From Rhodococcoides kyotonense (GTDB taxonomy: Bacteria; Actinomycetota; Actinomycetes; Mycobacteriales; Mycobacteriaceae): 64,000 nucleotides of DNA. Below the pieces are notes generated by a model that saw nothing but the letters and a program-made list of their open reading frames with translations, had not been told where the DNA came from and did not search any database. The position numbers and the translations under genes are program-made. Every line of letters starts with the position of its first letter. Positions within the stretch are counted from its first letter, which is position 1. The stretch covers positions 124,001 through 188,000 of the forward strand of contig NZ_FZOW01000010.1 in assembly GCF_900188125.1 (NCBI RefSeq), given 5' to 3'. This document shows positions 45,092 to 55,200 of the stretch, piece after piece.

Positions 45092-47421
45092 GTGACGTCC
45101 TTGATCAGTCCCATGCACGAATACGCGAGATCGGGAACTTCGACGACGGGTACTCCGCGGGCCGCGGCAAGCATGCGAATGTGCTCGTGCTCGGGGGCTC
45201 CGATGTCGCGCACGAGAATTCGCCACGGAATCCGACGCAGCAGCACACGCGTCGTTTCACCGACGCCCGGTTTGACGAAGTTGACGTGCGAGATGCCGAA
45301 CTCCTCGCGCACCTTCTCCACCGACGCCCAGCCGGTCCACGTCGGGGTACGGTCGGATGCAGTGACCGCCGCGACCGCCGCGGTGACGTCGTCGCGCACG
45401 GCGTCGAATTGCGCGGACACGGTGTCGAGCAGGTGATTCGACACGTCGTCTGGTGCGAGATCCGCATAGTACTTCGCACCGTGGAACTCGCCGTCACGGA
45501 TCAGGTCCCGGTTGAGAACGGTACGTGAAACGAGGCCGGACACAGTCGAATTGAGGCACGCCGACGCGATCAGGAAGTCGTCGCGGGTTCCGTAGGTGCG
45601 CGCGCAGTGGCCAGGGTCGGCGAGGACGGCGAGGTCGCCGTTGAACCGGTGCCCGTCGAAGGCGTCGAGCGCGGCGGTCAGCTCGCGTGCGATGGCACCC
45701 TTGCCCGTCCAGCCGTCGACGAAGACGACCTTCTCCGAATCGTGGTGTTCGGCAAGGTAACGCAATGCGACCGCATCGATACCGCGGTCACGGACGATCG
45801 ATACTGCGTAGTGCGGCAGCTCGAGACCGTGCATCCGGTGGGCCCAGCGGCGCATGAGGATGCCGACCGGCGTGCCCGCCCGTGCGAGCGATGCGAGGAC
45901 GACGTCGTTGCCCCGCTCGGCGAGTACCAGTTCGGTGACCGTGCCGACTGCTGTGGCCAGTCGAGATGCACTGTCCTGCAGTACTTTCTCGAACAGTTCG
46001 CGGTATGCGAGATCGGGCTGATACTCGATCGGCAGAGATTCTGCATAGTGCGCGGTGCCGGCCTGAATGTTCTTCTCACGCTCGGCGATGCCCGCCTCGA
46101 GTTCGACATCCGACAGGTCCTTCAGCAGCCACGTAACCTCGCTCGGTGCGTACGAACCGAAGGCGGGTCCTGTCAACGGCACCGCACGCCGGGATGCGGT
46201 GAGCGCCAGCGGATCCGCTCCGGCGATGACGACGACCATCACATCGGATCCCGACGCGGCCAGCGTCTTCGCCGCGCCTCCGTCGCCGAACAGTCGGTCC
46301 GTGTCGGCCGGATCGTCGACGACCAATACCAGAACGGCGTTCTCCGGTCCCGACGCGTTGTAGACGTAACGGGCTTCCGGCTCGCCGTGCTCGGGTGCGA
46401 TGAACTGGAATCCGCGCCGCAGTGGGTAGTCCGGCCGGTCGAGAACGTACGCCGGTGAGCGCGTGGTGGTCTGGAACAATGCGGGGTGTCCGCCGGCGCG
46501 CAAGATCGACGCCAACCGAAGCGGCAGGTACATCAATTCTTCGTGTCCGAGAACGACGATCGGCGCACCGTCGGGCAGCGCGGCGTTCACACGCGCCGCG
46601 ACATCGGTGACAGCGTCTTCGAACGCCGGGGTATCGAAGGACAGGAACCCGTGGCGTCCGCCGTCGGGTACGGCTGCGGGCCACTCCACGTCGACGCGGG
46701 TGACGGTGCCCGCCTCGGCGGCGACGGGATTGAACGCGGGTTCGGGAAGCGCGACGACGTCGTCGACCAGGTTGTCGCTGAGCTGGACACTTCCCTGTGC
46801 CAAGCTCACGCTGTCGATGACTACTCCGAGTTCCGCAGCGACCGAGTCGGATTCGGCGTAGTGCTCGGAACTGCGCATGTCGACGAGCGACGCGACGACG
46901 TAGTGCTGGCGCGGGGTCACCGCGTGTACCGAGCGAATGGCTTCGAGTGCCGTCTTGCCGGTCGAGATCTCGTCGTCGACGAGCACCAGCGGCAGCGGAA
47001 CGTCCATCACGGACGAGGACGTGGGGAGAAGTCGATGGTCGGTTGCGTGCGAGTGCCCTTCCTGGAACTCGCCGTACACCTCGATGCCCGGTACGTCGCG
47101 ACGCGTGGAGTGCAGGTAGCAGTAGGCGTCGAGCCGAGCTGCGACGCCATGGCCGAGACCTGTTGCGGTCTCGGCGAATCCGAGTACGACGACGTCGGAG
47201 CCACCGACGGCGTCGAGGACGAGTGTGCCCAGACGATCGGCGGCGGCCGTCACGACCTCCGGATCCACCGGAATGTGCTTACCGAGAACCTCGGAGACGA
47301 GAAGGTGTGCACGCCTGGGGTTCCGGCGCAGTCCGGGCTGAACGAGTTGTTCGACCGTCCAGTCCGACGACGATCCCGTTCCGGTGACGACGACACCCGA
47401 CGCCGGGTTGGGCGTCGTCAT
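45088..47421 (-). CDS. Fused PRTase/TRSP and StiP-PRTase/PELOTA protein
   Basis: 777 residues from ATG 47421. N-terminal half: an orotate-PRTase-like domain (LGFAETATGLGHGVAARL near residue 82, PRPP loop PLVLVDDEISTGKTALEAI near 145) and a TRSP domain with TTRSPAYVLDRPDYPLRRGF near 310. C-terminal half: StiP/PRTase_1 (FGSYAPSEVTWLLKD, AGTPVGILMRRW, VVFVDGWTGKGAIARELT near 560) and a PELOTA-type RNA-binding-like end (FVKPGVGETTRVLLRRIPWR). These are usually two neighbouring genes in Ter-linked clusters; here they form one chain. Predicted to attach a base-like group to ribose-phosphate (published prediction, not tested here). Both ends overlap neighbours by four bases. Confidence 0.85.
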   Translation of the reverse strand: MTTPNPASGVVVTGTGSSSDWTVEQLVQPGLRRNPRRAHLLVSEVLGKHIPVDPEVVTAAADRLGTLVLDAVGGSDVVVLGFAETATGLGHGVAARLDAYCYLHSTRRDVPGIEVYGEFQEGHSHATDHRLLPTSSSVMDVPLPLVLVDDEISTGKTALEAIRSVHAVTPRQHYVVASLVDMRSSEHYAESDSVAAELGVVIDSVSLAQGSVQLSDNLVDDVVALPEPAFNPVAAEAGTVTRVDVEWPAAVPDGGRHGFLSFDTPAFEDAVTDVAARVNAALPDGAPIVVLGHEELMYLPLRLASILRAGGHPALFQTTTRSPAYVLDRPDYPLRRGFQFIAPEHGEPEARYVYNASGPENAVLVLVVDDPADTDRLFGDGGAAKTLAASGSDVMVVVIAGADPLALTASRRAVPLTGPAFGSYAPSEVTWLLKDLSDVELEAGIAEREKNIQAGTAHYAESLPIEYQPDLAYRELFEKVLQDSASRLATAVGTVTELVLAERGNDVVLASLARAGTPVGILMRRWAHRMHGLELPHYAVSIVRDRGIDAVALRYLAEHHDSEKVVFVDGWTGKGAIARELTAALDAFDGHRFNGDLAVLADPGHCARTYGTRDDFLIASACLNSTVSGLVSRTVLNRDLIRDGEFHGAKYYADLAPDDVSNHLLDTVSAQFDAVRDDVTAAVAAVTASDRTPTWTGWASVEKVREEFGISHVNFVKPGVGETTRVLLRRIPWRILVRDIGAPEHEHIRMLAAARGVPVVEVPDLAYSCMGLIKDVT

Positions 47422-48575
47422 CGGCCCGCCAATGCCGTGAGTAGATCCACGAACGTGATCCCTTCGTTGGTGACGCCGAACGCGTCGGCGCGCAGCATCG
47501 TCTGCAGGGCCCAATTGCGATGTGGGCCGAGCTCGTTCATCTTGTTCTTGTATCCCGACGGCCGGACACCGCCCGAGTTGGATGCCAGGATGTCCAGCGC
47601 GTCGTGGTACTCCTCGTGCGTGACAGCCGACAGCGCGTGGACTGCGGGCACGTGCGACGGATGGATGACGGTCTTGCCCTGTATCCCGTTGGCGCGATCG
47701 AGCGCCACCTCGCGCAGTAGTCCGTCGAGGTCGCTGCTGACGAGTTGCTGACGGAACCGCACTGCTTCGTGCTCGGCGAACGGTGTCTGCCGGAGCATGG
47801 GGCGGAACATGCGCTCGTGATCGGCGAAGTACTCCCACACCGGACCGGTGATGACGAAACCCGTACTGCCCGAACGGCCCAAGTGATTGACGATCGCGCT
47901 GATCGCATCGGCGACGACGCGGACATCGTAGATCGTCAGGTCGCGGTCGCGTCGGATGCCGAAGGTGCCGCACATGTCGGTCGCGCCGATCCGAACGGCG
48001 AGGATCCGGTCGCGATGTTCGACGAGGAGCTCTCGGACGGCGATCAGTTCCGCATCACGCGTCTCTCGGAACAGCACTTCGCCGGACTCCAGGACGGGCA
48101 TCGCGAAGAGCCGCTTGTCGTGGGCCCGAGATGCCGTGGCGATCTCGTCGAGAAACTCGGCACCTCGCGCGGCCGTGAACTTGGGGATCACGAAGCCGGC
48201 GAGCGCGTGTGCGCCGTGCGCGACCTCGTCGCTGATGCGTCGAATCTGATCGGGCGTGCGGGCGCGGACGAAGACGAGCGATCCGAGCTCGTCGCCGTGC
48301 CGAAGCTCGTCGAGTGTGGTCACGGTGTTCGCGATTGCTTCCTCGAGATTGTCGTCGGCGACGGCGTCCTCGAGGTCGATCACGAGCGAGCGCACACCTT
48401 CGGCGCTGCGTTTGACGAGCGTGGCCCGCAGGTCGGCTCGCGTGGCAGGCATGTACAACGTGGCACCGAGAGCGGTTGCGACACTGGATATGTCGCCCGC
48501 GGGATCGATGTCTTCCGGCGGCCGGAAGAACAGCTTGGCATGCACTGCCGCGTCGAGATGTCGAAAGTGTTGCAC
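47418..48575 (-). CDS. CitE/HpcH-like C-C bond lyase of the Ter-linked operon
   Basis: 385 residues. A TIM-barrel lyase of the citrate-lyase beta/HpcH family: ATLYMPATRADLR near residue 38, SLVIDLEDAVADDNLEEA near 62 with the metal-binding E-D, VIPKFTA, GATDMCGTFGIRRDRDLTIYD near 195 and GKTVIHPSHVP near 300. It matches the Ter-cluster subfamily (PF15617-like) rather than true CitE. It would make or break a C-C bond in the precursor of the nucleoside-like product (prediction). Start 48575 follows the coiled-coil gene after 34 bases. Confidence 0.87.
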   Translation of the reverse strand: MQHFRHLDAAVHAKLFFRPPEDIDPAGDISSVATALGATLYMPATRADLRATLVKRSAEGVRSLVIDLEDAVADDNLEEAIANTVTTLDELRHGDELGSLVFVRARTPDQIRRISDEVAHGAHALAGFVIPKFTAARGAEFLDEIATASRAHDKRLFAMPVLESGEVLFRETRDAELIAVRELLVEHRDRILAVRIGATDMCGTFGIRRDRDLTIYDVRVVADAISAIVNHLGRSGSTGFVITGPVWEYFADHERMFRPMLRQTPFAEHEAVRFRQQLVSSDLDGLLREVALDRANGIQGKTVIHPSHVPAVHALSAVTHEEYHDALDILASNSGGVRPSGYKNKMNELGPHRNWALQTMLRADAFGVTNEGITFVDLLTALAGR

Positions 48576-48609
48576 CGGAGTCCTTACGAGTTGATGAGCG
48601 AGCCAGGTG

Positions 48610-49809
48610 TCAGCGGGCCGAGGCCCGCATGCGGTCGATGACTCCGGCGATGAAGCCGGAAATGCTGTCCAGGTCCTGCAGGTACGACCAGTAGTCCGGG
48701 TGTGTACCGGTCAATGCTGTGCTCGCACGCTCGATTCGAGCCAGCTGAGCATCCAATACCGATCCCCACTCGGCAACCAGGCCACGGTTCACTGCCAATT
48801 GTTGGGCGTCTCGTAACTTGAAACGCACCGCTTGTTCTTTCTCCCGTGGGTTGGACTTCACCGCCCGCAGCAGATCGACGCGGTCGGTCACCGCGTCGAC
48901 GAGCTCTTCCGCGTCGCTCAGATGCGCCCGTGCCTGGGTGATGTACTCCAGCGCCTGTTCGGGGTTGCCGGAGTCCGCTGCGGCGCGTGCTGCCGACATG
49001 TCCTCGGCGGCCTGCTCGATGTGTCGATCGCTGGCTTTCTCGTTTCCCGACAGGTCGGCCGAGCTGGCTACGTTGAACTCACGAAGCAGTGTCGAGAAGG
49101 CAGGCGCGAGCCGTGCGGATCGGGTGCGCACGGCTTCGATCCTCGTGCGCACCGAGGACAGTGCCGAGCGGGCCTCTCGCTCGCGCGCCGGGGCGGCCTC
49201 GATCGCGGCCTCCAATGCTGTTGCCGCGTCGCGCACGTCGTTCGCGGCGGCCCGCGCGCCGAGCGGGTTGTTCGACGCGGTTGCCGCGTCGAGAGCGCCG
49301 ACTGCCGCATCGACCGCCGACCACGCCGTCCTGACGGACGGATAACCGATGAATTTCTCGTCGGCGTCGGCGACGGCCAGCTGGGCCTTCTGCGCAACAG
49401 CTTTCGCATCCTGAGCCAGTCGCGGCGTTGCAGCGAGCATCGCGCGAGCCTGTTCGAGGTCGGTGCGGTGTGCCTCGTAGAACGAGTCGACGGCTCGGCT
49501 CGCCTCACCGAGCGCGCGGGTCGCGTTGTCGAAGGCAGCCTGAGCAGCAGGTGTGACGACCCCGTCGAACTGCTCCATCGCTGCGAGATAGGCCGCTCCG
49601 GCGGCGAAGCACTTCTTCTCGGAGTCGGACCATGCGGCCGAGATGTCGCGGTCGGGCGTCAGCGAAGTGATCGCGTCGACACCGGTCGACGCGATCGACT
49701 GACGCTTGTCCATGTCGAGAAACGCGGCGACGGCCTGGTCCTGCGATGCGCGCGCGGCGGATTCGGCTCCCCCACCACGGCGAAAGGCCCCAGGCCAGCG
49801 ACTTGTCAC
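48610..49809 (-). CDS. Long alpha-helical coiled-coil protein of the Ter-linked operon
   Basis: About 399 residues from GTG 49809. Nearly all helical, rich in Ala, Glu, Arg, Asp (ARAMLAATPRLAQDAKAVAQ, ALEAAIEAAPAREREARSAL, VRTRIEAVRTRSARLAPAF), no membrane helix and no signal. No enzyme motif. It is the first gene of the leftward operon and is divergent from terD, so a structural or scaffolding role in Ter complexes is possible (inference). The start is uncertain; no strong ribosome site is seen. Confidence 0.7.
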   Translation of the reverse strand: MTSRWPGAFRRGGGAESAARASQDQAVAAFLDMDKRQSIASTGVDAITSLTPDRDISAAWSDSEKKCFAAGAAYLAAMEQFDGVVTPAAQAAFDNATRALGEASRAVDSFYEAHRTDLEQARAMLAATPRLAQDAKAVAQKAQLAVADADEKFIGYPSVRTAWSAVDAAVGALDAATASNNPLGARAAANDVRDAATALEAAIEAAPAREREARSALSSVRTRIEAVRTRSARLAPAFSTLLREFNVASSADLSGNEKASDRHIEQAAEDMSAARAAADSGNPEQALEYITQARAHLSDAEELVDAVTDRVDLLRAVKSNPREKEQAVRFKLRDAQQLAVNRGLVAEWGSVLDAQLARIERASTALTGTHPDYWSYLQDLDSISGFIAGVIDRMRASAR

Positions 49810-49946
49810 GAGCCCGATAGTACTGACGGGAACTTCCCGATGTGGTGCGCGCGTTGGCTGAGTACAACCGGATGAACTCACACGAATCGGACAGACCACC
49901 ACTACGGTGAAAGCCGTAGCGGAATCCACATCGAAAGGACTTCTCC

Positions 49947-50522
49947 ATGGGCGTCAGCCTCAGCAAGGGCGGCAATGTCTCTCTCACCAAGGCGGCACCG
50001 AACCTGACTGCGGTCACGGTCGGGCTCGGCTGGGACATTCGTACGACGACCGGAACGGACTTCGACCTCGACGCCAGCGCCATCGCGCTGAGCACGGAGA
50101 AGAAGGCGCTCAGCGACCAGCACTTCGTGTTCTTCAACAACCTCAAGTCCCCCGACGGCTCGATCGAGCACACCGGCGACAACACCACCGGTGAGGGCGA
50201 GGGCGACGACGAGGCCATCAAGGTCGATCTGGCTGCGGTTCCGCCGAACGTCGACTCGATCACGTTCCCCGTCTCCATCTACGACGCGGATGCTCGCTCG
50301 CAGTCGTTCGGTCAGGTGCGCAACGCGTTCATTCGCGTCGTCAACCAGGCGGACAACACCGAGCTCGCGCGCTACGACCTCAGTGAGGACGCGTCCACCG
50401 AGACCGCGATGGTCTTCGGTGAGCTGTACCGCAACGGTGCGGAGTGGAAGTTCCGCGCAGTCGGTCAGGGCTACGCCTCCGGCCTCGCCGGCATCGCCCG
50501 CGACTTCGGAGTAAACGTCTAG
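49947..50522 (+). CDS. terD: TerD-family calcium-binding protein
   Basis: 191 residues, the standard single-domain length. [14 protein letters not shown] opening, GLGWDIR, the acidic calcium site [12 protein letters not shown] near residue 38, [14 protein letters not shown] near 88 and the closing [27 protein letters not shown] precedes the ATG. Divergent from the coiled-coil gene, followed by terC after a terminator hairpin. Confidence 0.95.
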   Translation: MGVSLSKGGNVSLTKAAPNLTAVTVGLGWDIRTTTGTDFDLDASAIALSTEKKALSDQHFVFFNNLKSPDGSIEHTGDNTTGEGEGDDEAIKVDLAAVPPNVDSITFPVSIYDADARSQSFGQVRNAFIRVVNQADNTELARYDLSEDASTETAMVFGELYRNGAEWKFRAVGQGYASGLAGIARDFGVNV

Positions 50523-50547
50523 TAAAGGCGTTCTCAAGATTGGGGAT

Positions 50548-50583
50548 ACCCCCGTTCCATCGTTCATGATGGGCGGGGGTTTT
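50548..50583 (+). terminator. Terminator after terD
   Basis: ACCCCCG (50548-50554) pairs with CGGGGGT (50574-50580), with an inner CCATC/GATGG stem and a TTT tail. It lies between terD and terC, so terC is probably read mostly from its own promoter or by read-through. Confidence 0.85.
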
Positions 50584-50629
50584 CCCGTTTCATCACGTTT
50601 TCGCCGGTAAGAGAGAAAGGCCACCGATA

Positions 50630-51727
50630 GTGGTTCTGCGAATATTCGGTTGGTCCATCGGAGTCACCATCGTCTCGATGGCTGTGGCTTTCCTCTACGG
50701 CGGATGGCAGGCACTGTTCCTGGTCGCAATCCTCGGTGTGCTCGAGGTGTCGCTGTCGTTCGACAACGCCGTCATCAACGCCACCGTCCTGCGCCGCATG
50801 AGCGAGTTCTGGCAGAAGATCTTCTTGACCATCGGCATCGTCATCGCCGTGTTCGGCATGCGATTGCTGTTCCCGCTCGTCATCGTCTGGGCTGCGTCGG
50901 GCAAGGGCCCGGTCGCCGCACTGGATCTGGCTCTCAACCCGCCTGCCGACGACGCCGCCTATTTCCCGGACGGGTCGCCCAGCTACGAGACGCTGCTGAC
51001 GGATGCCCACCCGCAGATCGCGGCGTTCGGCGGCATGTTCCTGCTGATGCTGTTCCTGAACTTCATCTTCGAGGACCGCGACATCACATGGTTGAGCTGG
51101 CTCGAGAAGCCGCTCGCACGCATCGGACGCCTGGACCAGCTTTCCGTCGTCGTCGCAGGTCTGCTGCTCGTGCTGAGCGCCGAGTTCCTCGCCGCAGACG
51201 ACAAGATTTCCACCGTGATGGTGTCCGGCGTGCTCGGCATGATCACCTACATCGCCGTCAACGGTCTCGGTGAGTTGTTCCACGTCGACGAAGAAGGCGA
51301 AGAGCCGACCGGCGGACCGTCGAACCTGGCCAAGGCCACCGGCAAAGCCGGCTTCTTCCTGTTCCTCTACCTCGAGGTGCTCGACGCGTCGTTCTCGTTC
51401 GACGGCGTCATCGGCGCGTTCGCGATCACCGCGGACCCGATCATCATCGCCCTCGGCCTCGGCTTCATCGGCGCGATGTTCGTTCGCTCGATCACCGTCT
51501 ACCTCGTCCGCAAGGGCACGCTGTCGGACTACGTGTACCTCGAGCACGGCGCACACTGGGCCATCGGCGCCCTGGCAGTCATCCTGCTCGTCTCGATCGG
51601 CGTGCACATCAACGAGATCATCACCGGCCTCGTCGGCGTGTTCTTCATCGGAGCGGCGTTCATCAGTTCGATCATGCGGAACCGCAAGCTCGAATCGAAG
51701 GGTGTGGACACGCACACCCACGTCTGA
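50630..51727 (+). CDS. terC: TerC/DUF475-family membrane protein
   Basis: 365 residues from GTG 50630. About nine membrane helices. The two charged intramembrane motifs of the family are present: LEVSLSFDNAVINATV near residue 40 and LEVLDASFSFDGVIGAF near 250. Such proteins are linked to tellurite tolerance and to metal handling at the membrane (family knowledge, for example manganese export by relatives). TerC and TerD are predicted to cooperate at the membrane. Confidence 0.93.
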   Translation: MVLRIFGWSIGVTIVSMAVAFLYGGWQALFLVAILGVLEVSLSFDNAVINATVLRRMSEFWQKIFLTIGIVIAVFGMRLLFPLVIVWAASGKGPVAALDLALNPPADDAAYFPDGSPSYETLLTDAHPQIAAFGGMFLLMLFLNFIFEDRDITWLSWLEKPLARIGRLDQLSVVVAGLLLVLSAEFLAADDKISTVMVSGVLGMITYIAVNGLGELFHVDEEGEEPTGGPSNLAKATGKAGFFLFLYLEVLDASFSFDGVIGAFAITADPIIIALGLGFIGAMFVRSITVYLVRKGTLSDYVYLEHGAHWAIGALAVILLVSIGVHINEIITGLVGVFFIGAAFISSIMRNRKLESKGVDTHTHV

Positions 51728-51743
51728 CGCACGCCCCCTCCGG

Positions 51744-51795
51744 GAGCGAATGTGGCGATTCGGACACTCGAGGTGACCGAGGGTGACATTCGCTC
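51744..51795. terminator. Hairpin between convergent terC and LuxR-type gene
   Basis: GAGCGAATGT (51744-51753) and ACATTCGCTC (51786-51795) are perfect 10-base arms around a 32-base loop. The position between convergent stops supports a bidirectional terminator; a weak T tract makes this less certain. Confidence 0.55.
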
Positions 51796-51805
51796 GGCGA
51801 GGGCG

Positions 51806-52138
51806 TCACCAATCATCGAGTTTCGTCAGGCCGTCCTGTAGCGCACGCGCGAACAGGGCGGCCTTCGTCGGTGCAGGTCGTCCGACCGACGAATACTTCT
51901 GCCGGATGCGCGTCAGATGCGTGTTGATGGTGCCGACGGAGATGTGTACCGATTTCGCGGCCTGAGTTTTCGAATCCGACGCGAACCACGCGATCATGAC
52001 TTCGACTTCGCGGGCGCTGAGCGGCGGCTTGCGGTACAGGTGACCCTGCGGCGAGTCGTCGTCTCGAGGTGAATTCGGCGGACGTGGTGGGATCACTGGT
52101 TCGTCTCTCCTCCTCCGATCGTGTGACGCGGAGTCCAT
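51806..52138 (-). CDS. LuxR-type HTH protein without receiver (paralogue 1)
   Basis: About 110 residues from ATG 52138; an upstream TTG at 52231 would give 141. The C-terminal 70 residues are a LuxR/GerE HTH: LSAREVEVMIAWFASDSKTQ, then VGTINTHLTRIRQKYSSVGR and PAPTKAALFARALQDG. There is no receiver or ligand domain, only an Arg/Pro-rich lead. The same HTH with the GRPA-TK extension occurs in the genes at 56033 and 56559, so the three form one family around the STAND gene. Confidence 0.8.
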   Translation of the reverse strand: MDSASHDRRRRDEPVIPPRPPNSPRDDDSPQGHLYRKPPLSAREVEVMIAWFASDSKTQAAKSVHISVGTINTHLTRIRQKYSSVGRPAPTKAALFARALQDGLTKLDDW

Positions 52139-52275
52139 CCCCGCGCCGTCGAGCGTCCGACCGCCTGGTCTGATTTTGCCCGTTTTATCGGGTGATGTGC
52201 CACTTCGACTGTTGGGTCCGTACAAGGTCAATACGCCCGATATCCCCCTGACCTGCTGCGAATCGACTCCTGCCC

Positions 52276-52288
52276 TATAGTTCCTCCA
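52276..52288 (+). promoter_or_regulatory. -10 box of a probable leaderless promoter
   Basis: TATAGT (52276-52281) ends six bases before the ATG of the STAND gene, which has no ribosome site. The A of ATG would be about +1, as in leaderless actinobacterial messages. No clear -35 is seen. Confidence 0.5.
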
Positions 52289-55200
52289 TGAATACCGACC
52301 GTCCGGAACCTTCCGAGATCACCTCCCGAGCCGATCTCGCGGCAGGGTTGCGAGCGCTCAGAGAGAGTTCCGGGGTCACCTATCGGGAACTCGTCGAGCG
52401 GTCCGGAGGCCTTCACGGGACCGTCAGCGGATGGTTCTCCGGTCATCACGTGCCGGTGAAGGCAAGCGCGGACATGTTCGACCGCGTCCTCTCGGTTTGC
52501 GGAGTCGACAGCAAGGCGGAACGGCAGCAGTGGTGGGAAGCCGTCGGGCGGGTTCGGTCGTCACCGGGGCGCAAGCAATCCCGCAGAGGCCCGGCGCCGT
52601 ACAAGGGTCTGGAATCGTTCGACGCGGCGGACCGCGACTGGTTCTTCGGCCGCGGTGAGGTGACCGATGCGCTCGTCGAGCGGGTGGATGCCCTGGCCGC
52701 GGCGGGCGGTGGCGTCGTCGTCGTGCTCGGGGCGTCGGGATCGGGCAAGTCCTCGGTTCTGCGCGCGGGTCTCGCCGGCAGGCGAGCCGAGGTGACGGTG
52801 CGTTCCGGACTCGCCGACGTGCACGGCTTCGCGGAGAGCGAGCAGTGCGATCCGGTTCTGGTCTTCGACCAGATCGAAGAACTGTGGACGCTTGCGTCGG
52901 ACGACGAGCGGACAGCATTCCTCACGTCGATCGAGCGAGTGCTCGACGGTTCCGACGTGGTCGTCGTGTTCGGTCTGCGCGCGGACTTCTATCAGAATGC
53001 CGTCGCCGAGGACGTCCTGATGCGTGGCCTCGTCGACAACCCCGTCATAGTGGGTCGGCTCGGTCCGAAGCAGGTGTCCGACGTCATCGTCGAGCCGGCG
53101 CGTAAAGCGGGAATGACCGTCGACGACGCGCTGCTTCGGGCATTGATCAAGGATTTCGAACCGCGGGGATCGACGTTCGCCCACGATCAGGGTGCGCTTC
53201 CGATGCTGTCCCATGCACTGCTCTCGACGTGGCAGCTCGCCAAGGGAACCACGTTGACGGTCGACGACTATCACGCGACGGGTGGGCTCGCAGGTGCGGT
53301 GCAGCAGAGCGCGGAGACGGTCTTCGCGTCGCTGACGACGGCCCAGCACGACCAAGCCCGGCGGATCTTCGTACGGCTTGTCAACGTCGACGACGACGTC
53401 CTGACGCGCAGGCGTGTGGCTCGAGTCGAGCTGTTTCGTGGTGACGGCGTCGATGCCGATGTCGAGTCCGTGATCGAGGCGTTCACTGCAAGCAGGTTGC
53501 TGACGGTCGAGGAAGAATCGGTGTCGGTCACTCATGAAGTGCTGCTGACGGCATGGGACCGCCTGCGCTTGTGGATCGCCGACGACCGTCAATGGCTCGT
53601 GACGCACCGCCGACTCACCGATGCTGCGGTGTTGTGGGACGAGACGGGTCGTGAGAACAGTGCGGTCCTCCCGCGGACCCGACTCGAGGCAGTGCAGGAG
53701 TCGATGGCCGAGGGTGATCGGCACGAGGATCTCAATGCCGTCGAACGTGATTTCCTCGATGCCAGCCGTGACCGAGTACACCACTTCCGAGATCGGCGTC
53801 GCCGACGTCGACGAGTGATGGAAGGACTCACGGCCGCTCTGACCGTCGTCACGATCGTCGCGGTCACGTTCGCGGGCGTTGCGTTCTTCGCGCGAGCCGA
53901 CGCAGACTCGAGGCGCGCCGACGCCGAAGCTGCACTCGCAGGGCAGGTTGCCGGAACCGCCGAGAGGTTGCGAGAACTCGACCCCGGCCTGTCCGTGCAT
54001 CTCGCACTGGCCGCATACGACATGAATCCGACCACTGCAGCACGATCCGCACTGCTCGACGCGTCGGCGATCCATGCGCCGGTACGCCTGCCCGGTGTCT
54101 CGGGGGAAACCCGAGCCCGAATCGACTCGACCGGAAGCACACTGGCGACGGCAGGTTCCGACGGCGTCGTGCGGCTGTGGTCCATGTCCGGCTCTTCGGC
54201 CCAGGCGCGAGGAGGTATCGATCTGGCAGGGCCCGGGTCGACGGTTGCCCTCGCGTTCGCTCCGTCGGCGCCGGTCGTTGCCGTCGGAGGTGCCGCGGGT
54301 ACGAGTCTGTGGGACGTCGGCGATCCCGATTCACCCGTCGAGCTGTCGACGGTCGGGAACGTCGAGACGTCGAAGACAGTGGCATTCGGCGCCGACGGCC
54401 GTACCCTCGCGCTGGTGTCGCCGGAGGGCGCTGTTTCGCTGTGGGATGTGGCGAGCACGAGTGCACCGCGGCTCGTCGCGGAACTCGACACTGCCGGTGC
54501 GGTGAATGCCGTTGCCTTCAGCCCGGACGGGTCGGTGTTCGCGACGGCGGGAGTCGGGAGATCGATGCGTGTCTGGAACACCGTCGATCTCGACGTGCCG
54601 GTCGTCGACATCTCGTCCGACGGTTCCACCAACGACTTTCTGTCCTTGACTTTCTCTCCGGACGGTCGTTCGCTCGCTGCGGGGACGACCGCTCGAAACG
54701 TGGCTCGGTGGGCCGTCGACCCGCGCGGTGGCCTGACGGAACTTCCCGCGCTGGACGGGTTCACGAGTTACGTCAACGACGTCGCGTTCAGCTCCGACGG
54801 CTCGGAACTGGCCGCGGTCAGTTCGGACAACTCCATCCGAACCTGGGACGCGAACACCGGCGATCTCCACGAGGTGCTCCCGGGCTCGAGCGTGGCTCTG
54901 TCGGTCGCGTACAGCCCCGACGACTCCGTGTTGATCACCACCGGGCAGGACGGGATCACTCGGCTGTGGCCTCTGCCCGGGCCGGTGATGAGCGGTCAGA
55001 CGGACACGGTCTACATCAACCCGATCGACGGCGACGGCACGCGGCTGGTGGCGGGCGTCGGCGCCCGCGGCGACGGGCTGCGTTTGTGGGACGTCACAGA
55101 TCCCGACCGGCCGGTCTCCGCGTCGCGCAACCTGACGGCCGCCACACCCGACGACCCGCTGACGGGTGCCGCCGCGATGTCGTGGGACGGGACTCTGGTC

